The translations under genes were made by a program, and so were the position numbers. Below, piece after piece: positions 54,929-63,557 of a stretch of DNA of 64,000 nucleotides. The DNA is taken from contig CANGHK010000026.1 in assembly GCA_947453625.1 (NCBI GenBank), positions 1-64,000 on the forward strand. The letters are read 5' to 3'. The notes below the pieces were generated by a model, which was not told where the DNA came from, made no database searches, and saw only the letters and a list, made by a program, of their open reading frames with translations. Source of the stretch: Burkholderiales bacterium. GTDB taxonomy: Bacteria; Pseudomonadota; Gammaproteobacteria; Burkholderiales; Burkholderiaceae_C. The stretch's first letter is position 1, and the number at the start of each line of letters is the position of its first letter.

Positions 54929-54946
54929 TATACTGGACTTAGTCCA
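54929..54946 (+). promoter_or_regulatory. Probable -10 box and palindromic operator of the vapB/vapC operon
   Basis: TATACT (54929-54934) matches a sigma-70 -10 box and overlaps the perfect inverted repeat TGGACT-T-AGTCCA (54934-54946). The antitoxin ATG is 26 bases downstream with GGAG before it. Antitoxins of the Phd family repress their own promoters by binding such palindromes. No good -35 hexamer is evident, so the box position is tentative. Confidence 0.55.
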
Positions 54947-54971
54947 TTCGACTTGACCCACCGGAGCCGTC

Positions 54972-55214
54972 ATGACTGTCACCGTCAATATCCACGAAGC
55001 CAAGACCCATCTGTCGCGCTTGGTCGAGCAGGCATCCAAGGGCCGGGAGTTCGTCATCGCCAAGGCGGGCAAGCCCATGGTGAGGGTCGTGCCTATCGAG
55101 GCGCTGCCTGCCGAGCGCGAACTCGGTTTCCTCGCCGGGCAGGGCGTCATACAGGCCGATGTGAAGACGGCGTTTGCCAGCGACATCGACGCCATGTTCA
55201 GTCCCGACCGCTGA
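54972..55214 (+). CDS. Phd/YefM-type antitoxin (VapB-like)
   Basis: 80 residues starting M-T-V-T-V-N-I-H-E-A-K-T-H-L-S-R-L-V-E-Q-A, the characteristic Phd DNA-binding N-terminus, followed by G-R-E-F-V-I-A-K-A-G-K-P-M-V-R-V. The last 30 residues should wrap the partner toxin. The gene is directly followed, after 8 bases, by a PIN-domain toxin gene, so this is a two-gene type II toxin-antitoxin operon controlled by the palindromic promoter upstream. Confidence 0.9.
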   Translation: MTVTVNIHEAKTHLSRLVEQASKGREFVIAKAGKPMVRVVPIEALPAERELGFLAGQGVIQADVKTAFASDIDAMFSPDR

Positions 55215-55222
55215 GCCCTGCG

Positions 55223-55606
55223 ATGCTGCTGGTTGACACCCACTTGCTTCTTTGGGCCGCTTTCGAGCCGGCTCGTCTGTCGGCCAAGGCCGCCAAGACG
55301 CTGCAGTCGCGCGAAACGCCGCTGCTGTTCAGTCTGGCCACGGTGTGGGAGGTCGCCATCAAGACATCGCTGGGCCGGACCGACTTCTCGGTCGACCCGG
55401 GTCTTTTTCACCGGGCGCTGCTGGCCGAGGGTTTTGTCGAACTGCCGATCAACGCGTCTCACCTGATTCGCGTCGCGACCTTGCCTTGGGTGCACCGCGA
55501 TCCGTTCGATCGCTTGCTGGTGGCGCAGGCGATGGAAGACAAGTTGACGCTGCTGACGGCCGACGCAACGCTCAAGCGCTACGGACGCTTCGTCAGGCTG
55601 GTTTGA
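55223..55606 (+). CDS. PIN-domain ribonuclease toxin (VapC-like)
   Basis: 127 residues. The PIN acidic residues are present: D5 in L-L-V-D-T-H, E43 in V-W-E-V-A-I-K, D93/D96 in H-R-D-P-F-D-R-L-L-V and D114 in L-T-A-D-A. Such toxins cleave specific RNAs, often tRNA, and are blocked by the cognate antitoxin. The D-P-F-D-R version is common in the PIN family partnered with Phd antitoxins. It follows the antitoxin gene by 8 bases. Its end abuts a truncated HepT gene on the opposite strand. Confidence 0.9.
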   Translation: MLLVDTHLLLWAAFEPARLSAKAAKTLQSRETPLLFSLATVWEVAIKTSLGRTDFSVDPGLFHRALLAEGFVELPINASHLIRVATLPWVHRDPFDRLLVAQAMEDKLTLLTADATLKRYGRFVRLV

Positions 55607-55719
55607 CGCTGGCGTCCAGCCGGGTGAGCCGCCAGCAGCACCGCCTCGGCCACCACGGTTTCAGCCAGGAAGCGCAGCTTCTCGCTGGGTGGCTGGCGCA
55701 GCGGGGCAAGACGCGTCAC
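55579..55719 (-). pseudogene. Truncated HepT-like gene (5' end only)
   Basis: A GTG at 55719 overlaps the TGA of the MNT gene (GTGA), exactly as in the intact MNT-HepT pair at 48.8 kb. It encodes L-A-P-L-R-Q-P-P-S-E-K-L-R-F-L-A-E-T-V-V-A-E-A, comparable to L-A-P-R-L-Q-H-L-A-E-V-V-L-R-E-A of the intact HepT. After about 35 codons the similarity stops and the frame ends in TAG. The R-x4-6-H motif and all catalytic parts are missing. The break lies next to the end of the PIN toxin gene. Confidence 0.75.
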
Positions 55720-56015
55720 AGGGGGATGCCTTCCCGGCGCGCGGCACGGATCAGCGGCGTTTCCTGAGTCTGCGGATCAGTGACCAGCACATCGATCTTT
55801 CGTTCGCCGATCTCGAACTGGAGCCTGGCACCGGTGCGCAGCGAAACCGACAACTTGTCGGCCGTGGGTTCGGACATTTCGATCAACAGGTCGATGTCAC
55901 CCCCGCGCAAGTCCTCGCGCGTGCGCCACCCGAACAGCAGCACCCGTGCAGCGGGCCCCGCCACCTCGGCGGCAACACGGCGTATGGCGGCGGCTTCCTG
56001 AGGGGTGATGCGCAT
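55716..56015 (-). CDS. MNT-type nucleotidyltransferase with altered catalytic motif
   Basis: 99 residues, a paralogue of the MNT genes at 48.8-49.5 kb and also starting M-R-I. The core reads L-F-G-W-R-T-R-E-D-L-R-G-G-D-I-D-L-L-I, so the serine of the conserved G-S is replaced by tryptophan, while both aspartates and the R-K-I-D-V strand remain. The G-S serine normally contacts the nucleotide phosphates, so activity is doubtful. Its HepT partner is truncated. The gene may be an inactive relic or have acquired another role. Confidence 0.8.
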   Translation of the reverse strand: MRITPQEAAAIRRVAAEVAGPAARVLLFGWRTREDLRGGDIDLLIEMSEPTADKLSVSLRTGARLQFEIGERKIDVLVTDPQTQETPLIRAARREGIPL

Positions 56016-56104
56016 GGCTCGGAATTATGAGGGCGCAACCGGGCGGGGCCGACTATGCGTTTCACGGCTCACTTCGGCAGTGGGTCGAACCTGGCGCGTA
56101 GCCC

Positions 56105-56875
56105 TCACTTCGGCGCCAGCCTGATCGCCCCGTCCAGCCGTATCACCTCACCGTTGAGCATGTCGTTCTCGATGATGTGCTTGACCAGTTTGGCGTAGTC
56201 GCCCGGCGTGCCGAGCCGGCTGGGGAAGGGCACGCCGGCGGCCAGCGCGTCCTGCACGGCCTGCGGCATGGTGAACAACATCGGCGTGCCGAAGATGCCC
56301 GGCGCGATGGTCATGTTGCGGATGCCGTTGCGTGCCAGGTCGCGCGCGATCGGCAGCGTCATGCCGACCACGCCACCCTTGCTGGCGGCATAGGCCGCCT
56401 GGCCGATCTGGCCGTCGTAGGCGGCCACGCTGGCGGTGCTGATCAGCACCCCGCGCTCGCCGGTGGGCTCGGCCGTGTTGGCGCCCATCGCCTCAGCCGC
56501 CAGGCGGATCATGTTGAAGCTGCCGATCAGGTTGACGGTGATGGTCTTGGCAAACACGTCCAGCGCATGCGCGCCGTCCTTGCCCAAGGTCTTGACGGCC
56601 GGCGCGATGCCGGCGCAGTTGACCAGGCCGAACAGCGGCCCCATCGCCTGCGCCTGGGCCACCGCGGCGCGGCCGTCGGCCTCCTGGCTGACGTCGCAGC
56701 GAACAAAGGCCGCGTGCTCGGGGCCGCCGAGCTCAGTCGCCAGCGCCTGGCCGCGTTCGGCCTGCAGGTCGGCGATGACGACCTTGGCGCCTTCGCGCAC
56801 CAGCATCCTGGCCGTGCCTTCGCCCAGGCCCGATGCGCCGCCGGTGACGATGAAAACCTTGCCTGCGATGTCCAT
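56105..56875 (-). CDS. Short-chain dehydrogenase/reductase (3-hydroxyacyl-CoA dehydrogenase type II-like)
   Basis: 256 residues. [11 protein letters not shown] is the NAD(P)-binding glycine motif, N-C-A-G-I the structural NAG, S-T-A-S-V and Y-A-A-S-K the catalytic Ser, Tyr and Lys. The G-I-F-G-T-P-M-L-F and final [15 protein letters not shown] match HSD17B10-like 3-hydroxyacyl-CoA dehydrogenases, suggesting a fatty-acid or branched acid beta-oxidation step, but the substrate is uncertain. AAGGAG precedes the ATG at 56875. Its 3' end is duplicated 1,475 bases away. Confidence 0.9.
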   Translation of the reverse strand: MDIAGKVFIVTGGASGLGEGTARMLVREGAKVVIADLQAERGQALATELGGPEHAAFVRCDVSQEADGRAAVAQAQAMGPLFGLVNCAGIAPAVKTLGKDGAHALDVFAKTITVNLIGSFNMIRLAAEAMGANTAEPTGERGVLISTASVAAYDGQIGQAAYAASKGGVVGMTLPIARDLARNGIRNMTIAPGIFGTPMLFTMPQAVQDALAAGVPFPSRLGTPGDYAKLVKHIIENDMLNGEVIRLDGAIRLAPK

Positions 56876-56920
56876 TTGTTTCTCCTTGAAGGGGTGGTGC
56901 CGGCCGCTGCGGCCGACCTC

Positions 56921-56948
56921 AAAAAAAACGGCCACTTGCGGTGGCCGT
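56921..56948 (-). terminator. Rho-independent terminator after adk
   Basis: On the minus strand ACGGCCAC, a 5-base loop and GTGGCCGT form an 8-bp stem followed by a T-run. It is 46 bases past the adk stop and should end the kdsB-adk transcript. The SDR start is only 46 bases further, so SDR expression needs read-through or a very close promoter. Confidence 0.9.
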
Positions 56949-56993
56949 TGGTGTCCGTGGGCGGGACAGTCCCCGAGCCGGGGCCTGCCGTGC

Positions 56994-57674
<681 letters not shown>

Positions 57675-57808
57675 TCATGGCTGCTGCCCGCCGCCGCGCC
57701 AGCCCTGGGCGACGGAACGAATCTGTTTTCGAGAATAGCACGCGAGGGCCTGCGCCAAGCTGACGCCGGGATGGGGGCAGACCCGCAGCCCGGGCGCGGC
57801 CGCCGGCC

Positions 57809-58570
57809 TCAAGGCGCGGCGAAGATCGCCCGCACCCGCGCCAGATCCTCTGGCGTGTCCACCCCAGGACCGGGCCGCTCGTCGCTGACATGCACGGCGA
57901 TACGCTCGCCATGCCACAGCACCCGCAATTGCTCCAGCGATTCCACGGTCTCCAGCGGCGCCACGCCGAGGCTGGGAAAGCGCCGCAGAAACCCGGCACG
58001 GTAGGCATACAGCCCGACATGGCGCAGTGGCGCTGGTGTGCTGGGCAGCGCATGCATGCCGTCGGCAAAGCCGTCGCGCCACCAGGGGATGGGCGCGCGC
58101 GAGAAGTAGAGCGCCCGGCCGGCCGCGTCGAGCACCACCTTGACGACGTTCGGGTTGCTGAACTCGGCCAGGTCGGCTATCGCATGCGCCACGGTGGCCA
58201 TCACGCAGTCGGGGCGCTGGCGCAGCAGTCCGGCGCAGGCGTCGATCATCCCGGGGGCGATCAGCGGCTCGTCGCCCTGCACGTTGACGACCAGGTCGTC
58301 GCCGTCCAGCCCGAGCAGCGCGCAGGCCTCGGCCAGCCGGTCGCTGCCGCTGGGGTGGTCTGCGCGGGTCAGCAAGGCGGCGCAGCCATGCGCCAGGCAG
58401 GCGTCGACAATGGATTGCGAGTCGGCCGCCACCACCACCTTGAGCGCGCCGCTGCGGCCGGCGGCCTGCGCCACCCGCACCACCATCGGCAGGCCGGCGA
58501 TGTCGGCCAGCGGCTTGTCGGGCAGGCGGCTGCTGGCCAGGCGTGCCGGGATCAGGACCGTGAAACCCAT
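57809..58570 (-). CDS. kdsB: 3-deoxy-manno-octulosonate cytidylyltransferase
   Basis: 253 residues. [14 protein letters not shown] opens the CTP-binding site, with [10 protein letters not shown], the metal-binding block, and H-V-G-L-Y-A-Y-R and E-S-L-E-Q-L-R further on. The enzyme activates KDO with CTP for lipid A/LPS inner-core assembly. It sits 7 bases after the Trm112-like gene in the exbB-exbD-lpxK-Trm112-kdsB group. Confidence 0.97.
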   Translation of the reverse strand: MGFTVLIPARLASSRLPDKPLADIAGLPMVVRVAQAAGRSGALKVVVAADSQSIVDACLAHGCAALLTRADHPSGSDRLAEACALLGLDGDDLVVNVQGDEPLIAPGMIDACAGLLRQRPDCVMATVAHAIADLAEFSNPNVVKVVLDAAGRALYFSRAPIPWWRDGFADGMHALPSTPAPLRHVGLYAYRAGFLRRFPSLGVAPLETVESLEQLRVLWHGERIAVHVSDERPGPGVDTPEDLARVRAIFAAP

Positions 58571-58577
58571 GGGCGGT

Positions 58578-58790
58578 TCAGAGTGGGCTGGGTGGCGGGG
58601 CGGGGTAGGCTTCCATCACCCGGGCCTCGGATTCGAGCATCACCGGGATGCCGTCCCGGATCGGGAAGGCCAGCCGGTCGGCCGGGCACTGCAGCTCGGA
58701 GGGCAGTGATTGCGCGTCGCGGGCCAGTTGAAGCGGGCCCTTGCACAAGGGACACACCAGCAGGGAGATCAGTCTATGGTCAAGGCTCAT
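58578..58790 (-). CDS. Trm112-family zinc-ribbon-like protein
   Basis: 70 residues. It has the family pattern [11 protein letters not shown] in the first third and [18 protein letters not shown] later (one cysteine in the second half). Bacterial Trm112 homologues are small zinc-ribbon-like proteins often found between lpxK and kdsB, and their function here is uncertain. The ATG at 58790 overlaps the end of lpxK by 11 bases, indicating coupling. Confidence 0.9.
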   Translation of the reverse strand: MSLDHRLISLLVCPLCKGPLQLARDAQSLPSELQCPADRLAFPIRDGIPVMLESEARVMEAYPAPPPSPL

Positions 58791-59835
58791 GGTGGGGTCT
58801 GAAGGGCGCGCACAGGGCACGCAAGGCCTTGTCGAAGGCGGGCTCGGGCTGGAAGTCTAGCGTCGCCACCCAGACCCGGACGCCGCCTACGCTGGCCGGC
58901 GGCAGTTTGACGGCGTCTTTTTCGGTGACGATGACGTCGGCCGTGCCGTCCGGCCAGGGCAGGGGGGCGAAGCGATGGTGGTCGGCCAGCGGCAGGCGGT
59001 CGATCTGCAGGCCGTGGGCTTCGAGCATCGCGAAGAAGGGCTCGGGTCGCGCCAGGCCGGCCGCGGCCAGCAGGCGACGGCCACGCAGCGCGGCCCAGCC
59101 ACCGTCGGCGCATTGCGCGTTCTCAGTGGTCTGGCCTTGCCACCAGGCGGCCAGCGGCAGCACCCCGGCCAGCCGGCGCCGGCCGGTCAGCCCGGGCAGC
59201 GCGGTGCTGGGCCGCGGCGCGTTGTACAGCACCAGGCTGTGCGCCGGCACGGCCGACGGCAGGGCCTGGCGCAGGGGGCCGGCCGGCAGGCGCAGGCCGT
59301 TGCCCGCGCCGCGCTCGTCGAAGACCAGCAGCGCCATGTCGCGCTTCAGGCGGTGGTGCTGCAGGCCGTCGTCGGCCACCAGGATGTCGACCGCGGGGTG
59401 GGCCGCGCACAGCGCCCGGGCCGCGGCCACCCGGTCCGCGCCCACGGCCACCGGCGCGCCAGTGCGCAGGTGGATCAGCAGCGGCTCATCGCCACAATCG
59501 GCCGCGCTGCTGGCGCGGGTCACGTCAACCAGGTCGCCGCTTTGTCGGCCGTGGCCGCGCGAGATCACGCCCGGAGTCCAGCCCTGGCGCCGCAGCAGGC
59601 CGACCAGCGCGATCACGGTGGGCGTCTTGCCGGCGCCGCCAGCCACCAGGTTGCCCACCACCAGTACCGGCACCGGGGCCGACTGGGCACGGCGCAGGCC
59701 GAGCCTGTACAGCGCAGCATGCCCGTCGGCCAGCGCGGCGTACAGCCAGGACAGCGGCTGCAGCAGGCGCGCGGCCAGACTGCGCGTTCGGTCTTGCCAC
59801 TGCGCCGTGACCCATGCTCTCAGCGCCGTCATCAT
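58780..59835 (-). CDS. lpxK: Tetraacyldisaccharide 4'-kinase
   Basis: About 351 residues. [14 protein letters not shown] is the P-loop (near 55), I-S-R-G-H-G-R and [11 protein letters not shown] are LpxK signatures, and V-T-E-K-D-A-V-K-L is near the end. It phosphorylates the lipid A precursor at the 4' position at the inner membrane. The start is ambiguous: two adjacent ATGs at 59835/59832 give a typical membrane-anchor start (M-T-A-L-R-A-W), while ATG 59880 or GTG 59907 would extend it into or toward exbD. It overlaps the Trm112 gene. Confidence 0.93.
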   Translation of the reverse strand: MMTALRAWVTAQWQDRTRSLAARLLQPLSWLYAALADGHAALYRLGLRRAQSAPVPVLVVGNLVAGGAGKTPTVIALVGLLRRQGWTPGVISRGHGRQSGDLVDVTRASSAADCGDEPLLIHLRTGAPVAVGADRVAAARALCAAHPAVDILVADDGLQHHRLKRDMALLVFDERGAGNGLRLPAGPLRQALPSAVPAHSLVLYNAPRPSTALPGLTGRRRLAGVLPLAAWWQGQTTENAQCADGGWAALRGRRLLAAAGLARPEPFFAMLEAHGLQIDRLPLADHHRFAPLPWPDGTADVIVTEKDAVKLPPASVGGVRVWVATLDFQPEPAFDKALRALCAPFRPHHEP

Positions 59836-59887
59836 GCGGGAGATCTGGCGGGCAACCCGGCCGCCGGTCGCGCCGGCCATGCCGTCG

Positions 59888-60319
59888 TCAGCGCGACGAC
59901 CCGTCACCAGGCAGCTGGGTGGCGAAGGTCAGCCGGGGCAGGCCGGCGCGCCGTGCCGCGTCCAGCACGTTGATCACCGACTGGTGCGGCGTCAGCGCAT
60001 CGGCCGAGACGATCACCACCGCGGTGTTGCCAGCCGTGCCTGCGGCGCTCTGCAGCGCCGCGGTCAGCAGTTCGAGGCTGCGGCCGTCCAGCGGGCTGCG
60101 GTTGACGGCGTAGCGGCCGTCGGCCGACACCGTGACCAGGATCTCGCCCGGCCGCTCCTTGAGCCGTTCGGCGTCGGCCGTCGGCAGGTTGATCTGCAGC
60201 TCGGAGTAGCGGCTGTAGGTGGTCGACAGCATCAGGAAGATCAGCACCACCAGCAGCACGTCGATGAACGGGATCAGGTTGATCTCGGGCTCTTCGACGC
60301 GGCGGCGGCGGAATTTCAT
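59888..60319 (-). CDS. exbD: Biopolymer transporter ExbD/TolR family protein
   Basis: 143 residues. Topology: a short cytoplasmic N-terminus, a single helix containing P-E-I-N-L-I-P-F-I-D-V-L-L-V-V-L-I-F with the proton-carrying aspartate, and a periplasmic domain (I-L-V-T-V-S-A-D-G-R-Y-A-V-N). It works with the adjacent ExbB-type protein to use the proton gradient for TonB-dependent uptake, or possibly Tol-type functions. It is 15 bases after the exbB gene and lies directly upstream of lpxK. Confidence 0.94.
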   Translation of the reverse strand: MKFRRRRVEEPEINLIPFIDVLLVVLIFLMLSTTYSRYSELQINLPTADAERLKERPGEILVTVSADGRYAVNRSPLDGRSLELLTAALQSAAGTAGNTAVVIVSADALTPHQSVINVLDAARRAGLPRLTFATQLPGDGSSR

Positions 60320-60334
60320 GGCGGGGGCGGCGAC

Positions 60335-60976
<642 letters not shown>

Positions 60977-61387
60977 CGAGGGCCTCTGGGGGTGTTCGGG
61001 TGAGGCTGCCGCGGCGCGGCAGGCGGGAAACGACGCGTACGGCTGGCCGCGTCATGGTTGCGGATTATGGCCCCGGCATGGGCTTCCGGCGGCGTCAGGC
61101 CCACCCGCCGAGACGGTGTCCTTTGGCCGGTTCGGACAATCCACCGGAACTGTGGATAAGTTTGTGGGTAAGCGCTTGCCAGAATCGGCAAGCCCACGGT
61201 TTCCGGTGTGTTTCCTTGGATTGCCCGTTTTTTGGGCAGCTGAATTCCTTAAGAAATCAATCACTTGCACGAATGAGACAGATCGGTTACGGATCGTTGA
61301 CAGGGCCGGCGACAGGTCGGGCGTGCGGTGGAAATCCCTCGGCCAGGGGCTTGTCGCAGCCTGTTGCAGCCGGTCCGGGGCGAGCTG
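60977..61387. other. Intergenic region between divergent exbB and xseA
   Basis: 411 bases with no gene. TGTGGATAA (61151-61159) is an exact match to the DnaA-box consensus read on the minus strand (TTATCCACA), and TGTGGGTAA (61163-61171) differs by one base. A stem-forming segment lies at 61164-61197 (GTGGG/CCCAC and CTTGCC/GGCAAG). AT-rich DNA at about 61240-61300 may carry the xseA promoter. Confidence 0.5.
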
Positions 61388-62728
61388 ATGGCGATCGTTG
61401 ACACCCCGGGCATGGTGCCTGCGTCGCGCGCCTGGAGCGTGGCCGGGCTGCTGCTGGCGGTGTCCGATGCTCTGGCGGCGCGGCTCGGCGCGGTGACGGT
61501 GCGGGGTGAGTTGTCGGGTTTCACCCGCGCGGCCAGCGGCCACTGCTACTTCACGCTCAAGGACAGCGACGGCCAGGCCGCGCTGCTGCGCTGCGCGATG
61601 TTCCGGCGCTCTGCCGGCCTGCTCGACTTCCTGCCGGCCGATGGTCACCAGGTGGAGTTGCGCGGCCGCATCACGGTCTACGAGTCGCGCGGTGAGCTGC
61701 AGTGCGTGGTCGAGGCGATGCAGCGGCTGGGTGCGGGCTCACTCTACGAGTTGTTCCTGCGCCTTAAGGCCAGGCTGGCGGTGGCTGGGCTGTTCGACGC
61801 CTCGCGCAAGCGGCCGCTGCCGGCCTACCCGCGGGCGGTGGGGGTGGTCACCTCGCTGGGCGCGGCGGCGCTGCACGACGTGCTGAGCGCCATCGCCCGG
61901 CGCGCGCCGCAGGTCGGCGTCGTGGTCTACCCCAGCCTGGTGCAGGGCCCGGAAGCGCCGGCGCAGCTGGTTGCGGCGATCGAACTGGCGGGCCGGCGCG
62001 CCGAGGTGGATACGCTGATCGTCTGCCGTGGCGGGGGCTCGCTGGAAGACTTGTGGGCCTTCAACGACGAGGCCGTGGTGCGGGCGGTGGCGGCCTGCCC
62101 CATCCCGCTGGTGTGCGGCGTGGGCCATGAGACCGATATCACGCTGGCCGAGCTGGCGGCCGACCTGCGCGCGCCCACACCGACCGCCGCTGCCGAACTC
62201 GTCGCGCCCCTGCGCGTCGAGGCGCTGGCCCGGCTGCAGGCGCTGGCGCAGACCCTGAGGCGGGCGGTTCAGCGCCGCCTCGACCAGCTGGGCCAGCGGC
62301 TGGACCGGCTGACGCTGCAAATGGGCCGGCCGGCGCGTCTGCTGGCCCAGCAGTCGGCGCGGCTGGACGCCCTGCAGGCCCGCCAGCACGCGGCGCTGCA
62401 CCAGTTGCTGGACGGCCAGCAGCGCAGGCTCGACGAACTGGCGCAACGCCTTCGCGCCGCTCAGCGCCAGCAGCGCCAACGGCAGGCCGAACGGCTGGCG
62501 CTGCTGACGCTGCGGCTGGCCGCCAGCGACCCGCACCAGGTGCTGGCGCGCGGCTATGCCTGGCTGGCTGACGGCAGCGGCCGGCCGGTGACCCACGCCG
62601 CCGGCTTGCAGCCCGACACGCTGCTGAGCGCGCAATGGGCCGATGGTCGCGCCGAGGTGCGTGTGCTGGGGGTCACGCTCGGAGCGGCCGGGGTGGATGA
62701 ATCGGTTGCCCGGACCGGCGCAGGCTGA
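61388..62728 (+). CDS. xseA: Exodeoxyribonuclease VII large subunit
   Basis: 446 residues. An OB-fold N-terminus (L-S-G-F-T-R-A-A-S-G-H-C-Y-F-T-L-K-D) is followed by the catalytic region with A-R-R-A-P, V-C-R-G-G-G-S-L-E-D-L-W-A-F-N-D-E and C-G-V-G-H-E-T-D-I-T. A long helical, Q- and R-rich domain binds the small subunit XseB, then comes a short C-terminal part. It degrades single-stranded DNA in mismatch repair and recombination. The xseB gene is not in this window. Divergent from exbB. Confidence 0.95.
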   Translation: MAIVDTPGMVPASRAWSVAGLLLAVSDALAARLGAVTVRGELSGFTRAASGHCYFTLKDSDGQAALLRCAMFRRSAGLLDFLPADGHQVELRGRITVYESRGELQCVVEAMQRLGAGSLYELFLRLKARLAVAGLFDASRKRPLPAYPRAVGVVTSLGAAALHDVLSAIARRAPQVGVVVYPSLVQGPEAPAQLVAAIELAGRRAEVDTLIVCRGGGSLEDLWAFNDEAVVRAVAACPIPLVCGVGHETDITLAELAADLRAPTPTAAAELVAPLRVEALARLQALAQTLRRAVQRRLDQLGQRLDRLTLQMGRPARLLAQQSARLDALQARQHAALHQLLDGQQRRLDELAQRLRAAQRQQRQRQAERLALLTLRLAASDPHQVLARGYAWLADGSGRPVTHAAGLQPDTLLSAQWADGRAEVRVLGVTLGAAGVDESVARTGAG

Positions 62729-62889
62729 CTCATTGACGGCGCGCTGACCCGTGCCCGGCCGGGCAAGCCCCCGCTCGGCGCAGGCGCAGGCCGCTGCCTA
62801 CAATGTTGAATGGTCGATATTGGTCATTGCGACTGCCGATTTCTGCAACCCAGGCGCCCGAGCGCGCCGCCCTGCAAGGACAACCCCCG

Positions 62890-63471
62890 ATGAGCTTCAC
62901 CCTGCCCACCCTGCCGTACGCCACCGAAGCGCTGCTGCCGCATATCTCGCCCGAGACCTTCGAGTACCACTACGGCAAGCACCACCAGGCCTATGTCACC
63001 AACCTGAACAACCTGATCGGCGGCACCGAGTTTGCCGGCCTGTCGCTGGAAGAGATCATCAAGAAGTCTGCCGGTCCGATCTTCAACAATGCTGCCCAGG
63101 TCTGGAACCACACTTTCTTCTGGAACAGCATGAAGCCGGCCGGTGGCGGCGAGCCGACCGGCGCGCTGGCCGCGGCGATCATCGCCAAGTGGGGCAGCTA
63201 CGCCGCTTTCAAGGAAGCCTTCACCAAGAGCGCGGTGGGAAATTTCGGTTCGGGCTGGACCTGGCTGGTCAAGAAGGCCGATGGCTCGGTCGATCTGGCC
63301 AACACCAGCAATGCCGCCACGCCGCTGACCGGCGCCGACAAGCCGCTGCTGACGCTCGACGTCTGGGAGCATGCCTACTACATCGACTACCGCAACGCCC
63401 GTCCCAAGTTCGTCGAGGCCTACCTCAGCGCGCTGGTGAACTGGGACTTCGCGGCCGCCAACTTCGCCTGA
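62890..63471 (+). CDS. sodB: Superoxide dismutase [Fe]
   Basis: 193 residues. Metal ligands are visible: H at [10 protein letters not shown] at A-Q-V-W-N-H-T-F-F, and D and H in [19 protein letters not shown] is typical of the iron form. It converts superoxide to peroxide and oxygen in the cytoplasm. The ATG at 62890 starts S-F-T-L-P, the usual SodB N-terminus, and a clear hairpin terminator follows the gene. Confidence 0.97.
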   Translation: MSFTLPTLPYATEALLPHISPETFEYHYGKHHQAYVTNLNNLIGGTEFAGLSLEEIIKKSAGPIFNNAAQVWNHTFFWNSMKPAGGGEPTGALAAAIIAKWGSYAAFKEAFTKSAVGNFGSGWTWLVKKADGSVDLANTSNAATPLTGADKPLLTLDVWEHAYYIDYRNARPKFVEAYLSALVNWDFAAANFA

Positions 63472-63518
63472 TCGGGCGGGATTGACCCGGTTGGATTGAC
63501 CCGGTCACCGGGCCCTAT

Positions 63519-63556
63519 GCCCAGGCATGTGGCCCGTTTGTTTTTTGGCGCCGCCG
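63519..63556 (+). terminator. Rho-independent terminator after sodB
   Basis: CGGGCC and GGCCCG pair with each other around an inner TGCC...GGCA hairpin, followed by TTTGTTTTTT. It lies 47 bases past the sodB stop and just before the convergent DUF192 gene. Confidence 0.85.
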
Positions 63557-63557
63557 A

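Noticed and set aside
54628-56225. Integrase-type mobile element with att sites
   Set aside because: The flanking SDR repeats resemble attachment sites, but there is no integrase, transposase or tRNA in the island, so only recombination of unknown type can be claimed.
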